Shown: positions 50,346-60,782 of the stretch, in pieces | How positions within the stretch are numbered: the stretch's first letter is position 1 | Layout: each line of letters begins with the position of its first letter | Assembly: GCF_002135295.1 (NCBI RefSeq) | Contig: NZ_NEGG01000019.1 | Location: 1-62,814 of the forward strand | DNA from: Acinetobacter sp. ANC 5054 | GTDB taxonomy: Bacteria; Pseudomonadota; Gammaproteobacteria; Pseudomonadales; Moraxellaceae | DNA length: 62,814 nucleotides | Direction: 5' to 3' | Program-made: the position numbers and the translations under genes | The notes under the pieces: model-generated | Told to the model about the DNA's origin: nothing | Seen by the model: the letters and a program-made list of their open reading frames with translations, nothing else | Databases searched by the model: none

Positions 50346-51401
50346 ATGAGAAAAATTATTCATATCGATATGGATGCTTTTTTTGCATCGGTAGAGCTGC
50401 GGGAACGTCCTGAACTCAAACAGCTCCCCGTTGTCGTGTCGTCTCATCACCCGCGGGCCGTGATTTGTGCGGCATCCTATCCTGCTCGTGAATTTGGTTT
50501 ACGCTCTGCAATGTCCATGTCTCAAGCACGCAAACGCTGCCCGCAAGTGGTGGTGATTGAACCGAATTTTGAAAAATATCGTGCGGTTTCCGCGCAAATT
50601 CATCAAATTTTTCGTCAATATACGAGCTTGATCGAACCACTTTCGCTTGACGAAGCCTATTTAGATGTCACGGAAAATTTACAGAATATTGCCAGTGCTA
50701 CTGAGGTAGCAATGCGTATTCAAGCCGAGATATTTCAAACCACAGGACTGACTGCATCTGCTGGGGTTGCACCGAATAAATTTTTGGCAAAAGTGGCATC
50801 AGACTGGCACAAGCCAAATGGCATTTGCGTGATCAAGCCGTCACAGGTGTTGAACTTTATTCACGAGTTACCGCTGAAAAAAATCCCAGGCGTAGGGAAA
50901 GTCATGCAAGAAAAGTTGCATGCTTTAGCGCTGAACACTTTGGGAGATTTACAACAAATCGAAGAATCTGTGCTCATTCATCATTTTGGTAAATACGGCA
51001 AGCAATTATTCCTGTATGCACAAGGCATTGATGAGCGACCTGTGCAGCCTGAACGAGAACGCCAACAAATCTCTAAAGAGACCACCTTTGATGACGATTT
51101 AACCCTGAATCAATGCCAAGTGTATTGGCCTAAACTCATTGATCAAGTTTGGCAAAGTCTAGAAAAGAAAAAACTCCATGCACGTGGGGTATCCGCCAAA
51201 TTGAAATTAAAAAATTTTCAGGTTTTACAACACAGTAAGAGTTTTAAAACGGCATTGAAAAGTCGTGAAGATTTAGCACACGTTTTACAGCAACTACTCC
51301 TAGAAATGCATATTCCAGATGATTTTCAATTTCGTTTAATTGGTGTCGGGCTGTATCAATTGACCGCTCAAGAAGCTGAAACGCAATTGTCATTAATTTA
51401 A
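50346..51401 (+). CDS. dinB: DNA polymerase IV
   Basis: Y-family translesion polymerase. 351 residues from [13 protein letters not shown], the family start; the extension to 50325 is not conserved. Catalytic acidic residues are in [10 protein letters not shown] (Asp8) and LDEAYLDVT (about 98-106). Helix-hairpin-helix region [10 protein letters not shown] near 180 and the little-finger domain from about 235. The usual beta-clamp motif near the C-terminus reads QLSLI. No LexA-type box was recognised in front; SOS control in Acinetobacter is atypical. Confidence 0.95.
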   Translation: MRKIIHIDMDAFFASVELRERPELKQLPVVVSSHHPRAVICAASYPAREFGLRSAMSMSQARKRCPQVVVIEPNFEKYRAVSAQIHQIFRQYTSLIEPLSLDEAYLDVTENLQNIASATEVAMRIQAEIFQTTGLTASAGVAPNKFLAKVASDWHKPNGICVIKPSQVLNFIHELPLKKIPGVGKVMQEKLHALALNTLGDLQQIEESVLIHHFGKYGKQLFLYAQGIDERPVQPERERQQISKETTFDDDLTLNQCQVYWPKLIDQVWQSLEKKKLHARGVSAKLKLKNFQVLQHSKSFKTALKSREDLAHVLQQLLLEMHIPDDFQFRLIGVGLYQLTAQEAETQLSLI

Positions 51402-51772
51402 GATCAAAGTAAATTTTGCATAAGTTTTAAGCAGAAGAATAAAAATGAATCAATTAGCTATTCACAAAGTTTAAAATTAGAGTACTCTATCTGCGCACTA
51501 CATTATCCGTGTATGCGCTGAGATGCTGAAAATCACCTTTACTTTCAGCATGCTGTCCTGTGATTGGCGTGACGATCAAATCCGAATATTACAGGGCAAC
51601 TCTGTTGTCAAAGCATGGAACACCTCCCCCGCTACATCTTCTAGATCTCTCTAAATCCTGCGCAATAAACAAAAAATTCAAAGTTCACCGAAACTTCACT
51701 CAATTCAGTCGCCTCTACATTTTAATTTCAGTACACTCAAGATCAGGCCTGTGCTGTGAATTAGAATAATCC
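51402..51772. other. Intergenic region upstream of creB
   Basis: About 370 bases. It contains an inverted repeat ATGCTGAAA...TTTCAGCAT (51523-51551, no following U run), a perfect cre-tag (51684-51699) and a possible -10 hexamer TACATT near 51716. A 69-codon frame at 51560-51769 lacks a ribosome site and overlaps the cre-tag; I do not call it a gene. Confidence 0.6.
51684..51699 (+). promoter_or_regulatory. cre-tag upstream of creB
   Basis: TTCAC-CGAAAC-TTCAC, a perfect match to the CreB recognition sequence TTCAC-N6-TTCAC, 73 bases before the creB ATG. It predicts that CreB regulates its own operon. Confidence 0.85.
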
Positions 51773-52492
51773 ATGCAAATCCATTCCAAAAAACAAATTC
51801 TATGCGTTGAAGATGATGCCGCCATTCTCTTGCCTTTACGTTATGCGCTTGAGCGTGAAGATTGGCAAGTCACATGGGCCAATACGGGGCTGCAAGCCAT
51901 TGAAACCATACGACAGCAAGATTTTGATTTTATTATTTTAGATGTAGGTTTACCGGACTTAAATGGATTTGATGTCTGTCAAAAAATTCGCCAATTCAAT
52001 CAAACTCCCTTACTGTTTTTAACCGCCCGAGCAGATGAAATCGACCGGATTGTCGGCTTGGAAATTGGTGCCGATGATTACTGTACCAAACCGTTTAGCT
52101 CTCGGGAAATTGTTTCTCGGATCAAAGCCATTTGGCGCAGAATGGAAATTCAGAGTCAGCTACAACCACCGCAAGCCACAGAGGCCAAACCCTTCCCTAC
52201 TCAAACTTGGTTATGCCACGATGAATCCTTACAAATTCAATATTTCAAGACGGTCTTGCAACTTACCCGTTATGAATACCGTTTGTTGAAGCTACTCATC
52301 GATCATCCGCAGCAGGTGTTTAGCCGCCAGCAATTGATGGATCATGTCTGGGAACATCCAGAACATAGTTTAGAACGCACCGTAGACACTCATATCAAAG
52401 GCATCCGCCAAAAGCTCAAACAGATTGCACCGCAACACGATCCCATTGAAACCCATCGTGGCTTTGGCTACAGCATGAAAAGGCTGGACTAG
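51773..52492 (+). CDS. creB: Response regulator CreB
   Basis: OmpR-type regulator of 239 residues: receiver domain with Asp57 in FIILDVGLPD and the Lys of CTKPFSSRE; C-terminal winged helix with TRYEYRLLKLL...QLMDHVWEHPEHSLERTVDTHIKGIR. The LPDLNGFDVCQ and FLTARADEIDRIVGLEIGADDY stretches closely follow E. coli CreB as I remember it. CreBC responds to growth in minimal media or fermentation products and affects beta-lactam tolerance in several genera. creC starts 3 bases after its stop. Confidence 0.93.
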   Translation: MQIHSKKQILCVEDDAAILLPLRYALEREDWQVTWANTGLQAIETIRQQDFDFIILDVGLPDLNGFDVCQKIRQFNQTPLLFLTARADEIDRIVGLEIGADDYCTKPFSSREIVSRIKAIWRRMEIQSQLQPPQATEAKPFPTQTWLCHDESLQIQYFKTVLQLTRYEYRLLKLLIDHPQQVFSRQQLMDHVWEHPEHSLERTVDTHIKGIRQKLKQIAPQHDPIETHRGFGYSMKRLD

Positions 52493-52495
52493 CAC

Positions 52496-53983
52496 ATGTC
52501 TATTTTCATCCGCATTTGGTTTTTCTTTGGACTGATTATTTTGCTTGGTCTTTGGTTTATGTCCTATACCTTTAACCAGCAGGTCAAACCGAATGTCCGC
52601 CAAGTGGTGGAAGATACGCTGGCTGAAAATGCCAATATTATCGCGATGTTGGTGGCTGAGGATGTCTATGAAAATAAGGTCGGCTCAGCGCAATTTGATG
52701 CCAAAATTCAGCAAGCCTTGGGTCGTAAACTTAACGCCAAAATCTGGCAGCACAATAAAAGTGAAATCAATCAGCAAATTTATATTACCGATGACAAAGG
52801 CATCGTGATTTATGATTCACAAGGCGTCGCCCAAGGTCAGGATTATTCACAGTGGAATGATGTTTACCTGACTTTAAGAGGCAAATACGGCGTGCGCTCA
52901 ACCCGCAATTATGATGCCAAAGGCAATGTTCTAGACAGTAGCAGTAGCACCATGTTTATTGCTGCGCCGATCTATTATCAAGTGAATCAGCAATCCAAAC
53001 TGATTGGCGTTGTCAGTATTGGCAAGCCAAATAGTTCGGTGCAACCCTATATTCAGCGCGCTGAAGATCAATTAATTCGCCAAGCGGCGTGGATTACCTT
53101 ACTCAGCCTTTTTTTGGCCAGTTTGGTCGCCTATTGGCTCAAACACAGCATAGACCGTGTCCGTAAATATGCGCAGGCCTTGGCGCCAGTCAATCAAACG
53201 CCGTATTTCCGCTCTGCTAAAGAGCTGAATTTAGTTGCTCAAGCGGTAGAAAATATGCGTGAACAACTCGAAGACCGCGCCTATGTCGAACACTACGTGA
53301 ATACCTTGACCCATGAGCTAAAAAGTCCGCTGACCGCTATTCAAGCCAGCGCAGAATTACTCAAAGAGGACTTGCCACTGCAGGATCAGCAGCAATTTGC
53401 TGCACATATTGATGCGCAAAGCCATCGCCTGCGTAATTTGATTGACCGCATGCTGTTATTAACGCGTCTAGAGAAATCGAAGCATCTGTTGGACATTCAA
53501 AGCTTCAATTTATCTAAACTGATTCAACAGGTTTTGGATCAATATGCTAGTCAAATTCAAGCCAAAAAAATTCAATGTTTATTAGATATTGAGGCCAACT
53601 GTATGATCAATGCGGATCGTTTTTGGATACAGCAAACCCTTGCCAACCTATTGGATAATGCGGTTGATTTTTCACTGGAGAATGGCAAGATTTTGATCCA
53701 ATTGCGGCGTTCACATCCTCTGCACGGCCAACACATTGAGCTAAAAATTTTCAATGAAGGCGAATGGATTCCAGACTATGCCCTGACTCAAGTTTTTGAC
53801 ACCTATTTTTCGCTTCCGCGACCCATGAGCCAGCAACGTAGTTCGGGCATTGGTTTAAGTATCGTCAAACACGTGATGGAACAACATCATGGACACATCA
53901 AGATCGAAAATATTGCCGCCAATACCCTTTCGATCCTTCAACCCCATCAGTCAGGGGTGATGGTCAACATTGAATTTCCCTAA
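52496..53983 (+). CDS. creC: Sensor histidine kinase CreC
   Basis: 495 residues. Membrane helix 1 (about 5-25), a periplasmic sensor domain (about 30-195) starting NQQVKPNVRQVVEDTL as in CreC, helix 2 (about 197-215), HAMP-like linker, HisKA with His273 (LTHELKSPLTA) and an ATPase domain with LANLLDNAVDFS and SGIGLSIVK. Phosphorylates CreB. It lies 3 bases behind creB; creD follows after 125 bases with its own cre-tag. Confidence 0.93.
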   Translation: MSIFIRIWFFFGLIILLGLWFMSYTFNQQVKPNVRQVVEDTLAENANIIAMLVAEDVYENKVGSAQFDAKIQQALGRKLNAKIWQHNKSEINQQIYITDDKGIVIYDSQGVAQGQDYSQWNDVYLTLRGKYGVRSTRNYDAKGNVLDSSSSTMFIAAPIYYQVNQQSKLIGVVSIGKPNSSVQPYIQRAEDQLIRQAAWITLLSLFLASLVAYWLKHSIDRVRKYAQALAPVNQTPYFRSAKELNLVAQAVENMREQLEDRAYVEHYVNTLTHELKSPLTAIQASAELLKEDLPLQDQQQFAAHIDAQSHRLRNLIDRMLLLTRLEKSKHLLDIQSFNLSKLIQQVLDQYASQIQAKKIQCLLDIEANCMINADRFWIQQTLANLLDNAVDFSLENGKILIQLRRSHPLHGQHIELKIFNEGEWIPDYALTQVFDTYFSLPRPMSQQRSSGIGLSIVKHVMEQHHGHIKIENIAANTLSILQPHQSGVMVNIEFP

Positions 53984-54007
53984 ATAATCCCTAGATGAAT
54001 TGAGCAC

Positions 54008-54023
54008 TTCACCCAAACTTCAC
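54008..54023 (+). promoter_or_regulatory. cre-tag upstream of creD
   Basis: TTCAC-CCAAAC-TTCAC, a perfect CreB recognition sequence about 85 bases before the creD start. As in E. coli, creD is expected to be a direct CreB target. Confidence 0.88.
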
Positions 54024-54108
54024 CTAAAGCACAAACGCAGCTCAAACAAAACACATCTGCATTTTGCACACTAATTCCTGACAACAACAACCGCTCAGGA
54101 AAACAGTG

Positions 54109-55521
54109 ATGCGATCCAGCTTCCTCAATCTCAAAATCATGGCTATTGTCATATTAGTGGCGCTCTTTTGGGTGGGTTTATTCTTTATTAGCCACCTTGT
54201 TGCGGAGCGACAAGCTTACCAACAATCTTTTTTTAATGAGATTTCAAAGAATAATATTAGCCCTCAAACTATTATTTCACCCTACATTCGCGTTCCTTAT
54301 TCAGAACAAACGACTTGCCGAGACAAACAAAAAGTTGTCTCGCCTTGTACGCAAGAACAATGGATGTATATCAATGCGGATAACACGCAATGGCAAGCCA
54401 AATTCGATGTATCCGATGATACTTACAAGCGTACCATTTATCGTGCGACAAGTTATAACGCTCAACTAAATGCTAATGGCATATTCCAAAAACCAACCTT
54501 GAAAGAGAAAAACTATCAATGGAATAAAGCCGAGATTTTATTTCCAATTCATGATCCACGTGGTCTAAATGCACATCCAACAATACAAATATTGAATAAA
54601 AAATACACTTTTGAAATGAATAACCCAAGTAGTGGAAATTCAGGTTTCGAGTTCATGGCGATTTCCACAACGAAATATCCTGAATTGATTCAAGCAATAC
54701 AAAATGGTTTTAGTTTTGACTTAAAGACTGATTTAATTGGTTTAAGAAAGTTTACGCTTATCCCGACCAGCCGTGTAGTGAGCTATCAGGCCAATGGTAA
54801 TTGGGCGGATGCAAAATATTCAGGACAAAATCTCCCTTTTGAAAAAACCAGTTCAAAAAATCAATTTACTGCAAAATGGAAAAATATCGCATTAGGCAAT
54901 CAAAATATGAATCGCCTCATCTATTGTGGCAGTGATGAATGTATCCGCCTCTTAAGCGATAATGACCGAGCAATGGAAGTTTCCCGTCAAATAGGTGAAG
55001 CACATATAGATCGTGGTTTAACCACGGAGTTTTTAGACTCAGTCAATGTCTATACCCAAACCGACCGCGCAATCAAATACGGCATCGTCATTATCATCAT
55101 TACTTTTGGCTGTTTCTTCCTGTTTGAAGTGCTCAAAAGCCTGCGCATTCACCCCATTCAATATTCTTTGGTGGCCATGGCGCAAGGTATTTTCTTTGTA
55201 CTCCTGCTTTCAATTAGTGAATATTATGCTTTTGTCTTGGCTTATATCGTAGCTTGCATTGCCTGCGTTGGCTTGATGACGTGGTATTTATTCTATGTGA
55301 TGAAAGGTATTAAACCAGCCATGCTGTTTGGCATCATCCTTAGCACCCTCTACGCCATCATGTACTTGCTGTTGCAGTCTTCCGGCAAAACTTTCCTGAT
55401 TGGTTCAATCATCTCCTTTGTCATGCTGGCTGTGGTGATGTTTATTACCCGTCACATTGATTGGTATCAAATCAGCAGTCGACCTGAACGTGAACTGAAA
55501 ACCTATAGACCACCACAATAA
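54109..55521 (+). CDS. creD: Inner-membrane protein CreD
   Basis: 470 residues. Helix 1 near the N-terminus (about 10-30), a large periplasmic domain (about 35-320) and five to six C-terminal helices (325-450), the CreD/Cet layout; the membrane part carries FFLFEVLKSLRIHPIQYSLVAMA. CreD is the main CreBC-regulated protein in E. coli; its biochemical role is unclear, with links to envelope integrity and colicin tolerance. ATG 54109 is chosen because AGGA lies 8 bases upstream; GTG 54106 is the codon before it. Confidence 0.92.
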   Translation: MRSSFLNLKIMAIVILVALFWVGLFFISHLVAERQAYQQSFFNEISKNNISPQTIISPYIRVPYSEQTTCRDKQKVVSPCTQEQWMYINADNTQWQAKFDVSDDTYKRTIYRATSYNAQLNANGIFQKPTLKEKNYQWNKAEILFPIHDPRGLNAHPTIQILNKKYTFEMNNPSSGNSGFEFMAISTTKYPELIQAIQNGFSFDLKTDLIGLRKFTLIPTSRVVSYQANGNWADAKYSGQNLPFEKTSSKNQFTAKWKNIALGNQNMNRLIYCGSDECIRLLSDNDRAMEVSRQIGEAHIDRGLTTEFLDSVNVYTQTDRAIKYGIVIIIITFGCFFLFEVLKSLRIHPIQYSLVAMAQGIFFVLLLSISEYYAFVLAYIVACIACVGLMTWYLFYVMKGIKPAMLFGIILSTLYAIMYLLLQSSGKTFLIGSIISFVMLAVVMFITRHIDWYQISSRPERELKTYRPPQ

Positions 55522-55901
55522 TTCACTTACCTGCAGGCGGATGGACAGGCCATCCGCCTTTTGTACGGCACTTCCCACAGCGCAATCCAATTCCATAGGC
55601 CTTCCCATGACAACTGAGCTACAGCAAAAATGTCCGCAGACCGTGAATATCCAGCAGCTTTGCCCACTGCAATGCTCACTGGCATTCTGTCTAAATCAAT
55701 TAAGGGCAGCACACATTCAATTCTTAAATTTAGGTAATTGCATCGCCTGCCCAGAGTTGAATTGCCTCATTATTTTTAAATACAAACTACTCATTCGAAT
55801 TGATAACTTCGTCTATAACGTAGCCCAAGCTTAAAAATGAGATGTGCAGAGCGCGATTCATCACGTAAACTGCAACACACCCCAATACTTTGAGAATACT
55901 C
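55522..55901. other. Intergenic region between creD and ridA
   Basis: About 380 bases. It begins with the creD terminator. A 75-codon frame at 55607-55834 would encode a Cys-rich peptide (CPQ...CPLQC, NCIACPELNC) but has no ribosome site, and the opposite strand has an overlapping open frame. I make no gene call; it may be a relic. Confidence 0.5.
55536..55562 (+). terminator. Terminator of creD
   Basis: GGCGGATGG-ACAGG-CCATCCGCC, a perfect 9-base stem followed by T4. Confidence 0.9.
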
Positions 55902-56258
55902 ATGACGGTACAGCGCCTGCATATCGCCCAACGCTTTTCAGAAATTGCCATTTCAGGGCAATTGGTTCATTTAGCAGGTCAACTCGCCTCAGATCTCGAA
56001 TTAGATATTCGAGGTCAAACCCAGCAAACACTCAATATTATCGATCAGTTTCTAGCTGATGCTGGTACGGACAAAAGCAATATTATGTCCGTAACCATCT
56101 ACCTTAAAGATATCGAAAAAGATTATGCTGCTTTCAACGAAGTTTGGGATGCGTGGGTCGCTGACATCGATGCACTGCCCCGCACCTGTGTTGAAGCTAA
56201 GCTCTATGATCCACGGGTTCTGGTAGAACTCACAGTGGTTGCAATCAAGCCCGAATAA
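55902..56258 (+). CDS. RidA family enamine/imine deaminase
   Basis: 118 residues from an ATG with GAGA upstream. YjgF/YER057c/UK114 family: trimeric, removes reactive 2-aminoacrylate-type enamines. Family features: ISGQLVHLAGQLASD, the VTIYLKDIEKDYAAFNEVW helix, PRTCVEAK and a conserved Arg in YDPRVLVEL. It is more like the RidA-related subgroups with a divergent N-terminus than E. coli RidA, so the substrate is uncertain. It ends at a bidirectional terminator. Confidence 0.88.
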   Translation: MTVQRLHIAQRFSEIAISGQLVHLAGQLASDLELDIRGQTQQTLNIIDQFLADAGTDKSNIMSVTIYLKDIEKDYAAFNEVWDAWVADIDALPRTCVEAKLYDPRVLVELTVVAIKPE

Positions 56259-56283
56259 TAGTACCTAAATAAGAGCGACCAAC

Positions 56284-56315
56284 AAAAAAGCATGCCGTTA
56301 AGAGCATGCTTTTTT
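56284..56315. terminator. Bidirectional terminator
   Basis: GCATGC-8-base loop-GCATGC with A6 and T6 flanks, shared by the RidA gene (plus) and the DUF2726 gene (minus). Confidence 0.9.
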
Positions 56316-56325
56316 GATTTCAGCC

Positions 56326-56865
56326 TCAGCTCAGAACTTTAAGTTTTTTACGCTCTAAGTCTGAATATAAGTGATATTTTTTCAAATCACTGACCTGAGG
56401 AATTGGCTTATACTTCACTTGGCTACCCAAAAAGTCTTCACGCAGTTGTGAATATTCGGGCACGTCATCATAACGAATAACGCGATAGCCAGCCATTTGC
56501 AACAAGGCATCTTGGTATTGCATCGGCTGAATACGTTTCAATACCATTGGGTCATCTAAAGCGATAATGGCTTGAATTTGTTGGTTTTCATTCAGCACAA
56601 CAAAATCCGCAACCATATTTCGATATTTATTACGTGTTCGGTAATATTTGGTCGTCAGTAAGGCATCAAAAGACACATGTGCCAAAATCGTATGATTAGG
56701 CAAAATTTCTTTCAAACGCGTATACGTGAGTTGCTCATTAATGTTGAAAATTGCGCGTTGCTTAAGTGCGCTATCTTGTTGTTTAGAGTCGCTTTCTAGA
56801 CTTTTCCATGCCATTATGAGCACACAGAAGAGTAGAATACTCCCTATTACTATGTATATAGTCAT
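56326..56865 (-). CDS. DUF2726 domain protein with membrane anchor
   Basis: 180 residues from an ATG with AAGGAT upstream. One N-terminal helix (about 2-20) and a cytoplasmic DUF2726 domain: LKEILPNHTILAHVSFDALL, then YRNMVADFVVLNENQQIQAIIALDD, and QDALLQMAGYRVIRYDDVP. The Asp/Glu/Lys pattern of this domain (ADFVV..., IIALDD) resembles restriction-endonuclease-like or topoisomerase-associated nuclease folds, but an active site is not certain. Function unknown. Confidence 0.8.
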   Translation of the reverse strand: MTIYIVIGSILLFCVLIMAWKSLESDSKQQDSALKQRAIFNINEQLTYTRLKEILPNHTILAHVSFDALLTTKYYRTRNKYRNMVADFVVLNENQQIQAIIALDDPMVLKRIQPMQYQDALLQMAGYRVIRYDDVPEYSQLREDFLGSQVKYKPIPQVSDLKKYHLYSDLERKKLKVLS

Positions 56866-57335
56866 CTCATAATCCTTTATATTTCTTATATTTTTGGTTT
56901 TAAACCTACTTCTTATATTGAAGTAGTATACAACCACTATTATTTTTTTAATTTCCTATTAAAAAAAATAACTCCAACTTTCACACAACTAATATTCAAT
57001 CTGACAAAAAGTTGCAAATACATCAACAGTCAAACATCACATGCCACTTCAGTTCAGAGCAATAGCATCCTGCTATATAGCTACTTTAGAACATCCGCTA
57101 AAATTTCGGCAAGTGCATTTAGTCACACTGTCTAACAATTCCGATGAACAGCTCCTTTTGCACAAAAATAAGTTAGATATTGAATTTAATATACATTTGT
57201 ATGTTTAACTGACCTATTGACGCGACATCACAATCAACTTTTGTCACATTTATTGGGCAAAAAATACCAGCCATTAAAATTGAATGCTGCAAAAAAATAA
57301 AGACACCGAAGTGCCTTTATTTTTTGATTCCAAAA
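56866..57335. other. Intergenic region between the DUF2726 and YgiQ genes
   Basis: About 470 AT-rich bases holding the promoter of the DUF2726 gene (minus) and, at its right end, the terminator of the YgiQ gene. No gene, tRNA or repeat recognised. Confidence 0.6.
57291..57325 (-). terminator. Terminator of the YgiQ gene with UUCG loop
   Basis: Read on the minus strand, AAATAAAGGCAC-TTCG-GTGTCTTTATTT forms a long stem capped by a stable C(UUCG)G loop, followed by T's. One G/T mismatch in the stem. Confidence 0.9.
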
Positions 57336-59741
57336 TCAACTGCGTGATTTTGATTTACCTTTTGCTTTGGTACCACCAAATGGCTTTTTCGCATCACCCG
57401 TTTCGCGTGGTGGCAATCCCGTATGTTGCGTCAAAATTTGCCCACGTTCTGGGCGCTTCTTGGTATTTGATGGACGTGATTGAACTGCTTTAGAGCGATT
57501 ACCTTGTTCACCTGTACGTTTTTGTGAATCACCTGCAATGCTTGAGTTCTTTTTACGCGCAGATTGATATTGCCCCTCAGCACTGCCAGCCGGTTGATAC
57601 GTTGGAATCAGATGTTGCTTCGAATTACCAATTAAATCTTGGCGACCCATTTCCTTTAAGGCTTCACGTAGCATTGGCCAGTTATTAGGATCATGGTAAC
57701 GCAAGAAGGCTTTATGTAAACGACGACGTTTTTCGCCTTTGACAATATCCACTTGCTCGGTATAACGCGCAACTTTGGCTAGCGGGTTTTTACCTGTGTA
57801 GTACATGGTGGTTGCGGTCGCCATTGGCGATGGATAGAACGTCTGTACCTGATCGGCACGGAAACCATTCTTTTTCAACCAAATCGCAAGATTCATCATG
57901 TCGTAATCGGTTGTACCCGGATGCGCCGCGATGAAATAAGGAATTAAGTATTGCTCTTTCCCTGCTTCTTTACTGAAACGATCAAACATTTGTTTGAAAC
58001 GATCATAAGTTCCGATACCCGGCTTCATCATTTTATTGAGTGGGCCTTTCTCGGTATGTTCAGGTGCAATTTTTAAGTAACCGCCCACGTGATGCGTGAC
58101 CAATTCTTTGACATATTCAGGATTCAGCACGGCTAAGTCATAGCGTAAACCTGAACCAATCAGAATCTTTTTAATGCCCGGTAAAGAGCGTGCTTTACGA
58201 TACAGCTGTGTTAACGGTGCATGATCGGTATGTAAGTTTTGACATACCCCTGGGAATACACATGATGGTTTACGGCAGTTTTTCTCAATTTCAGGATCTT
58301 TACATGCCAAACGGTACATGTTGGCTGTTGGCCCACCTAAATCAGAAATAATCCCAGTAAAGCCCGGTGCGGTATCACGAATTTTTTCAACTTCACGAAG
58401 AATTGAATCTTCAGAACGGTTCTGAATAATACGGCCTTCATGCTCTGTGATTGAACAGAAAGTACATCCACCGAAACAACCACGCATGATGTTCACAGAG
58501 AACTTAATCATGTCAAAGGCTGGGAAACGCGCTTCACCATATGACGGATGCGGCAGACGTGCATAAGGCAAGTCAAACACATAGTCCATTTCTTCCGTAG
58601 TTAATGGAATAGGCGGCGCATTGAGCCACACATCACGTTCGCCATGCTTTTGTACCATGGCACGCGCATTACCCGGATTAGTTTCCAAATGCAAAATACG
58701 GTTAGCATGTGCATACAATACAGGATCATTAGCCACATCTTCAAAAGCAGGCAAACGAATCACTGCCAATTCACGTGGCGGTAATTTATGTTTAATCGCT
58801 TTTGATGAAGGTTGTAACTGTACGATTTGAGTATTTTCATCCAAGTTATCGCCTTCACGGACAATTGGATTTGCAACCGGTTCTTTTTGGAAACCTTGAT
58901 ACTGACTTAAGCTATTTTTATCTTTTTCAATCTCGCAACCGTCTAAGTCTTCGGTCATCACATAAGGGTTAATGATCGGATCAACACGGCCGACGGTATC
59001 GACATCATTTGAGGCAATTTCAACAAATTTGGCTTTCAATGCGCGATTATTTTTATTAACAATAAATGCTGTACCACGAACATCGGTAATATCTTGAATT
59101 TTTTCACCGCGTGCCAAACGATGCATAATTTCAGTGATTGAACGCTCACCATTACCGTACATCAGCAAGTCAGCTTTTGAATCCATCAATACAGAGCGAC
59201 GAACTTTGTCTGACCAATAGTCATAGTGTGCAATACGACGTAGAGATGCTTCAATACCACCTAATAAAACGGGTACATCTGGATAAGCTTCACGCACACG
59301 TTGGCAATACACAGTTGCTGCGCGGTCCGGACGTTTGTTTGGTTGATTGTCTGGTGAATATGCATCATCCGAACGGATTTTACGGTCAGCCGTATAACGG
59401 TTGATCATCGAATCCATATTGCCTGCCGTTACACCCCAAGCAATATTGGGTTTACCTAATACCTTAAACGCTTCGGCAGACGTCCAGTCTGGCTGTGCAA
59501 TAATCCCGACACGGAAGCCTTGTGCTTCTAAAGTACGGCCAATAATGCCTGAACAGAAAGATGGGTGGTCAATATAAGCATCACCACAAACCAAAATAAA
59601 GTCACAACTGTCCCAACCAAGTTGATCCATTTCCTCGCGTGACATCGGCAAAAATGGCGCAGGGTCAAAACATGACGCCCAATATTTGTCGTAATCAAAC
59701 AACGCTTTAGGCGCAGTCTGCATAGTATAAGCAGTAGACAT
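57336..59741 (-). CDS. YgiQ family radical SAM protein
   Basis: 801 residues. An N-terminal B12-binding-like domain (about 40-200), the radical SAM cluster motif CFGGCTFC (Cys422, Cys426, Cys429) and a long basic C-terminal tail rich in Lys, Arg, Ser and Gly. UPF0313/YgiQ members bind a 4Fe-4S cluster and SAM; the reaction is not established. The start is the ATG at 59741 ([15 protein letters not shown]). Monocistronic, with its own terminator. Confidence 0.92.
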   Translation of the reverse strand: MSTAYTMQTAPKALFDYDKYWASCFDPAPFLPMSREEMDQLGWDSCDFILVCGDAYIDHPSFCSGIIGRTLEAQGFRVGIIAQPDWTSAEAFKVLGKPNIAWGVTAGNMDSMINRYTADRKIRSDDAYSPDNQPNKRPDRAATVYCQRVREAYPDVPVLLGGIEASLRRIAHYDYWSDKVRRSVLMDSKADLLMYGNGERSITEIMHRLARGEKIQDITDVRGTAFIVNKNNRALKAKFVEIASNDVDTVGRVDPIINPYVMTEDLDGCEIEKDKNSLSQYQGFQKEPVANPIVREGDNLDENTQIVQLQPSSKAIKHKLPPRELAVIRLPAFEDVANDPVLYAHANRILHLETNPGNARAMVQKHGERDVWLNAPPIPLTTEEMDYVFDLPYARLPHPSYGEARFPAFDMIKFSVNIMRGCFGGCTFCSITEHEGRIIQNRSEDSILREVEKIRDTAPGFTGIISDLGGPTANMYRLACKDPEIEKNCRKPSCVFPGVCQNLHTDHAPLTQLYRKARSLPGIKKILIGSGLRYDLAVLNPEYVKELVTHHVGGYLKIAPEHTEKGPLNKMMKPGIGTYDRFKQMFDRFSKEAGKEQYLIPYFIAAHPGTTDYDMMNLAIWLKKNGFRADQVQTFYPSPMATATTMYYTGKNPLAKVARYTEQVDIVKGEKRRRLHKAFLRYHDPNNWPMLREALKEMGRQDLIGNSKQHLIPTYQPAGSAEGQYQSARKKNSSIAGDSQKRTGEQGNRSKAVQSRPSNTKKRPERGQILTQHTGLPPRETGDAKKPFGGTKAKGKSKSRS

Positions 59742-59933
59742 GGCTAGCAATTCTCGGCTGGCAGATGGAAGACCTTAAATTTAGGTCAAAGATGAAAGCC
59801 GATCATCTTACCATGAATTTCATTCATCTTGCTTGATTATAAATTATACAAAATCTGATGAATAATTTAAAACTTTTATACGGAACAAATGAAATGAATC
59901 GCTGAGCTATACTTAGCCAGTGACTTGTATAAG

Positions 59934-60782
59934 TTAAAACAATGAATCGTATCTTAAATTTTGTGTCACGAATGAAGCATCTTCTGATTTTAAGACTTGT
60001 GCATTTTCATAGGTCTTATGCAATGCTGGTAAATAGCTTTGTAAATGATGTATGCGCTTTAAATAGATTTCATGAGACATCATTGGTTTAACACCAAATT
60101 TTTCACGTCGTAAACTTTCTTGCTGAAACTTATTCCAAAAATGAATTGCACTTTCTGGGTTATATCCCGCACGCACCATGATATCGAGTGCTAATACATC
60201 CGCTTCGCTTTCAAGATTCCACATTTTTGGGGTAAATGAAGCTTGACTCGCTACACTACTGGCAACGGAAGCCAATGTACCAAGCCCTGCCGTCGTCGAC
60301 ATCACTGCCACTTGACTTACCAACATAGTCGACATTTTTTCCCGCTGATGATCCCGCAGCGCATGTGCCATTTCATGAGCAATCACAAATGCGAGTTCAT
60401 CTTCTGTTAATTTAAGCCCCCAATACAGACCAGTATTGACAATTATCTTCCCTCCCGGAAATCCTCGCGCATCCAAGCTGCCGTTGAGATTGCCATTTAC
60501 TTCCCAATCCCAATGGCTTGCACCATTTCGGTATACTTCTGTTTCAATCTTTAAATTATCCAATACATGATCAAGTTTGCGATCTATGACTAAGACTTGC
60601 TTATGTTTTGCTTGATTAATAAAACGCTTATAAGATTTGTCTGCATTTGCTGTCCAAGATTTTTGCGGAATGATAAGAAGTTGCTTTCGATCTGCACCTA
60701 CTGTCCCTAAATTTGTTGTACTCATACAACCTGTAAATAATATAAAATTCAGCAACATGATTAAAATACTTACATTTTTCAT
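59934..60782 (-). CDS. M48 family metalloprotease lipoprotein
   Basis: 282 residues. A lipoprotein signal (FTGC, Cys19) precedes an M48 peptidase domain with the zinc motif HEMAH (His136, Glu137, His140) and the third ligand in NLESEADVLALD. Related to LoiP/YggG, which degrade damaged outer-membrane or periplasmic proteins. ATG 60782 has AGG six bases upstream; a GTG two codons earlier is less likely. Confidence 0.9.
   Translation of the reverse strand: MKNVSILIMLLNFILFTGCMSTTNLGTVGADRKQLLIIPQKSWTANADKSYKRFINQAKHKQVLVIDRKLDHVLDNLKIETEVYRNGASHWDWEVNGNLNGSLDARGFPGGKIIVNTGLYWGLKLTEDELAFVIAHEMAHALRDHQREKMSTMLVSQVAVMSTTAGLGTLASVASSVASQASFTPKMWNLESEADVLALDIMVRAGYNPESAIHFWNKFQQESLRREKFGVKPMMSHEIYLKRIHHLQSYLPALHKTYENAQVLKSEDASFVTQNLRYDSLF

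Noticed and set aside
51560..51769. 69-codon frame upstream of creB
   Set aside because: No ribosome site, contains the cre-tag, and its sequence looks non-coding.
55527..55712. 61-codon minus-strand frame over the creD terminator
   Set aside because: Starts at GTG without a ribosome site and ends in the terminator stem; noted only as a possible relic.
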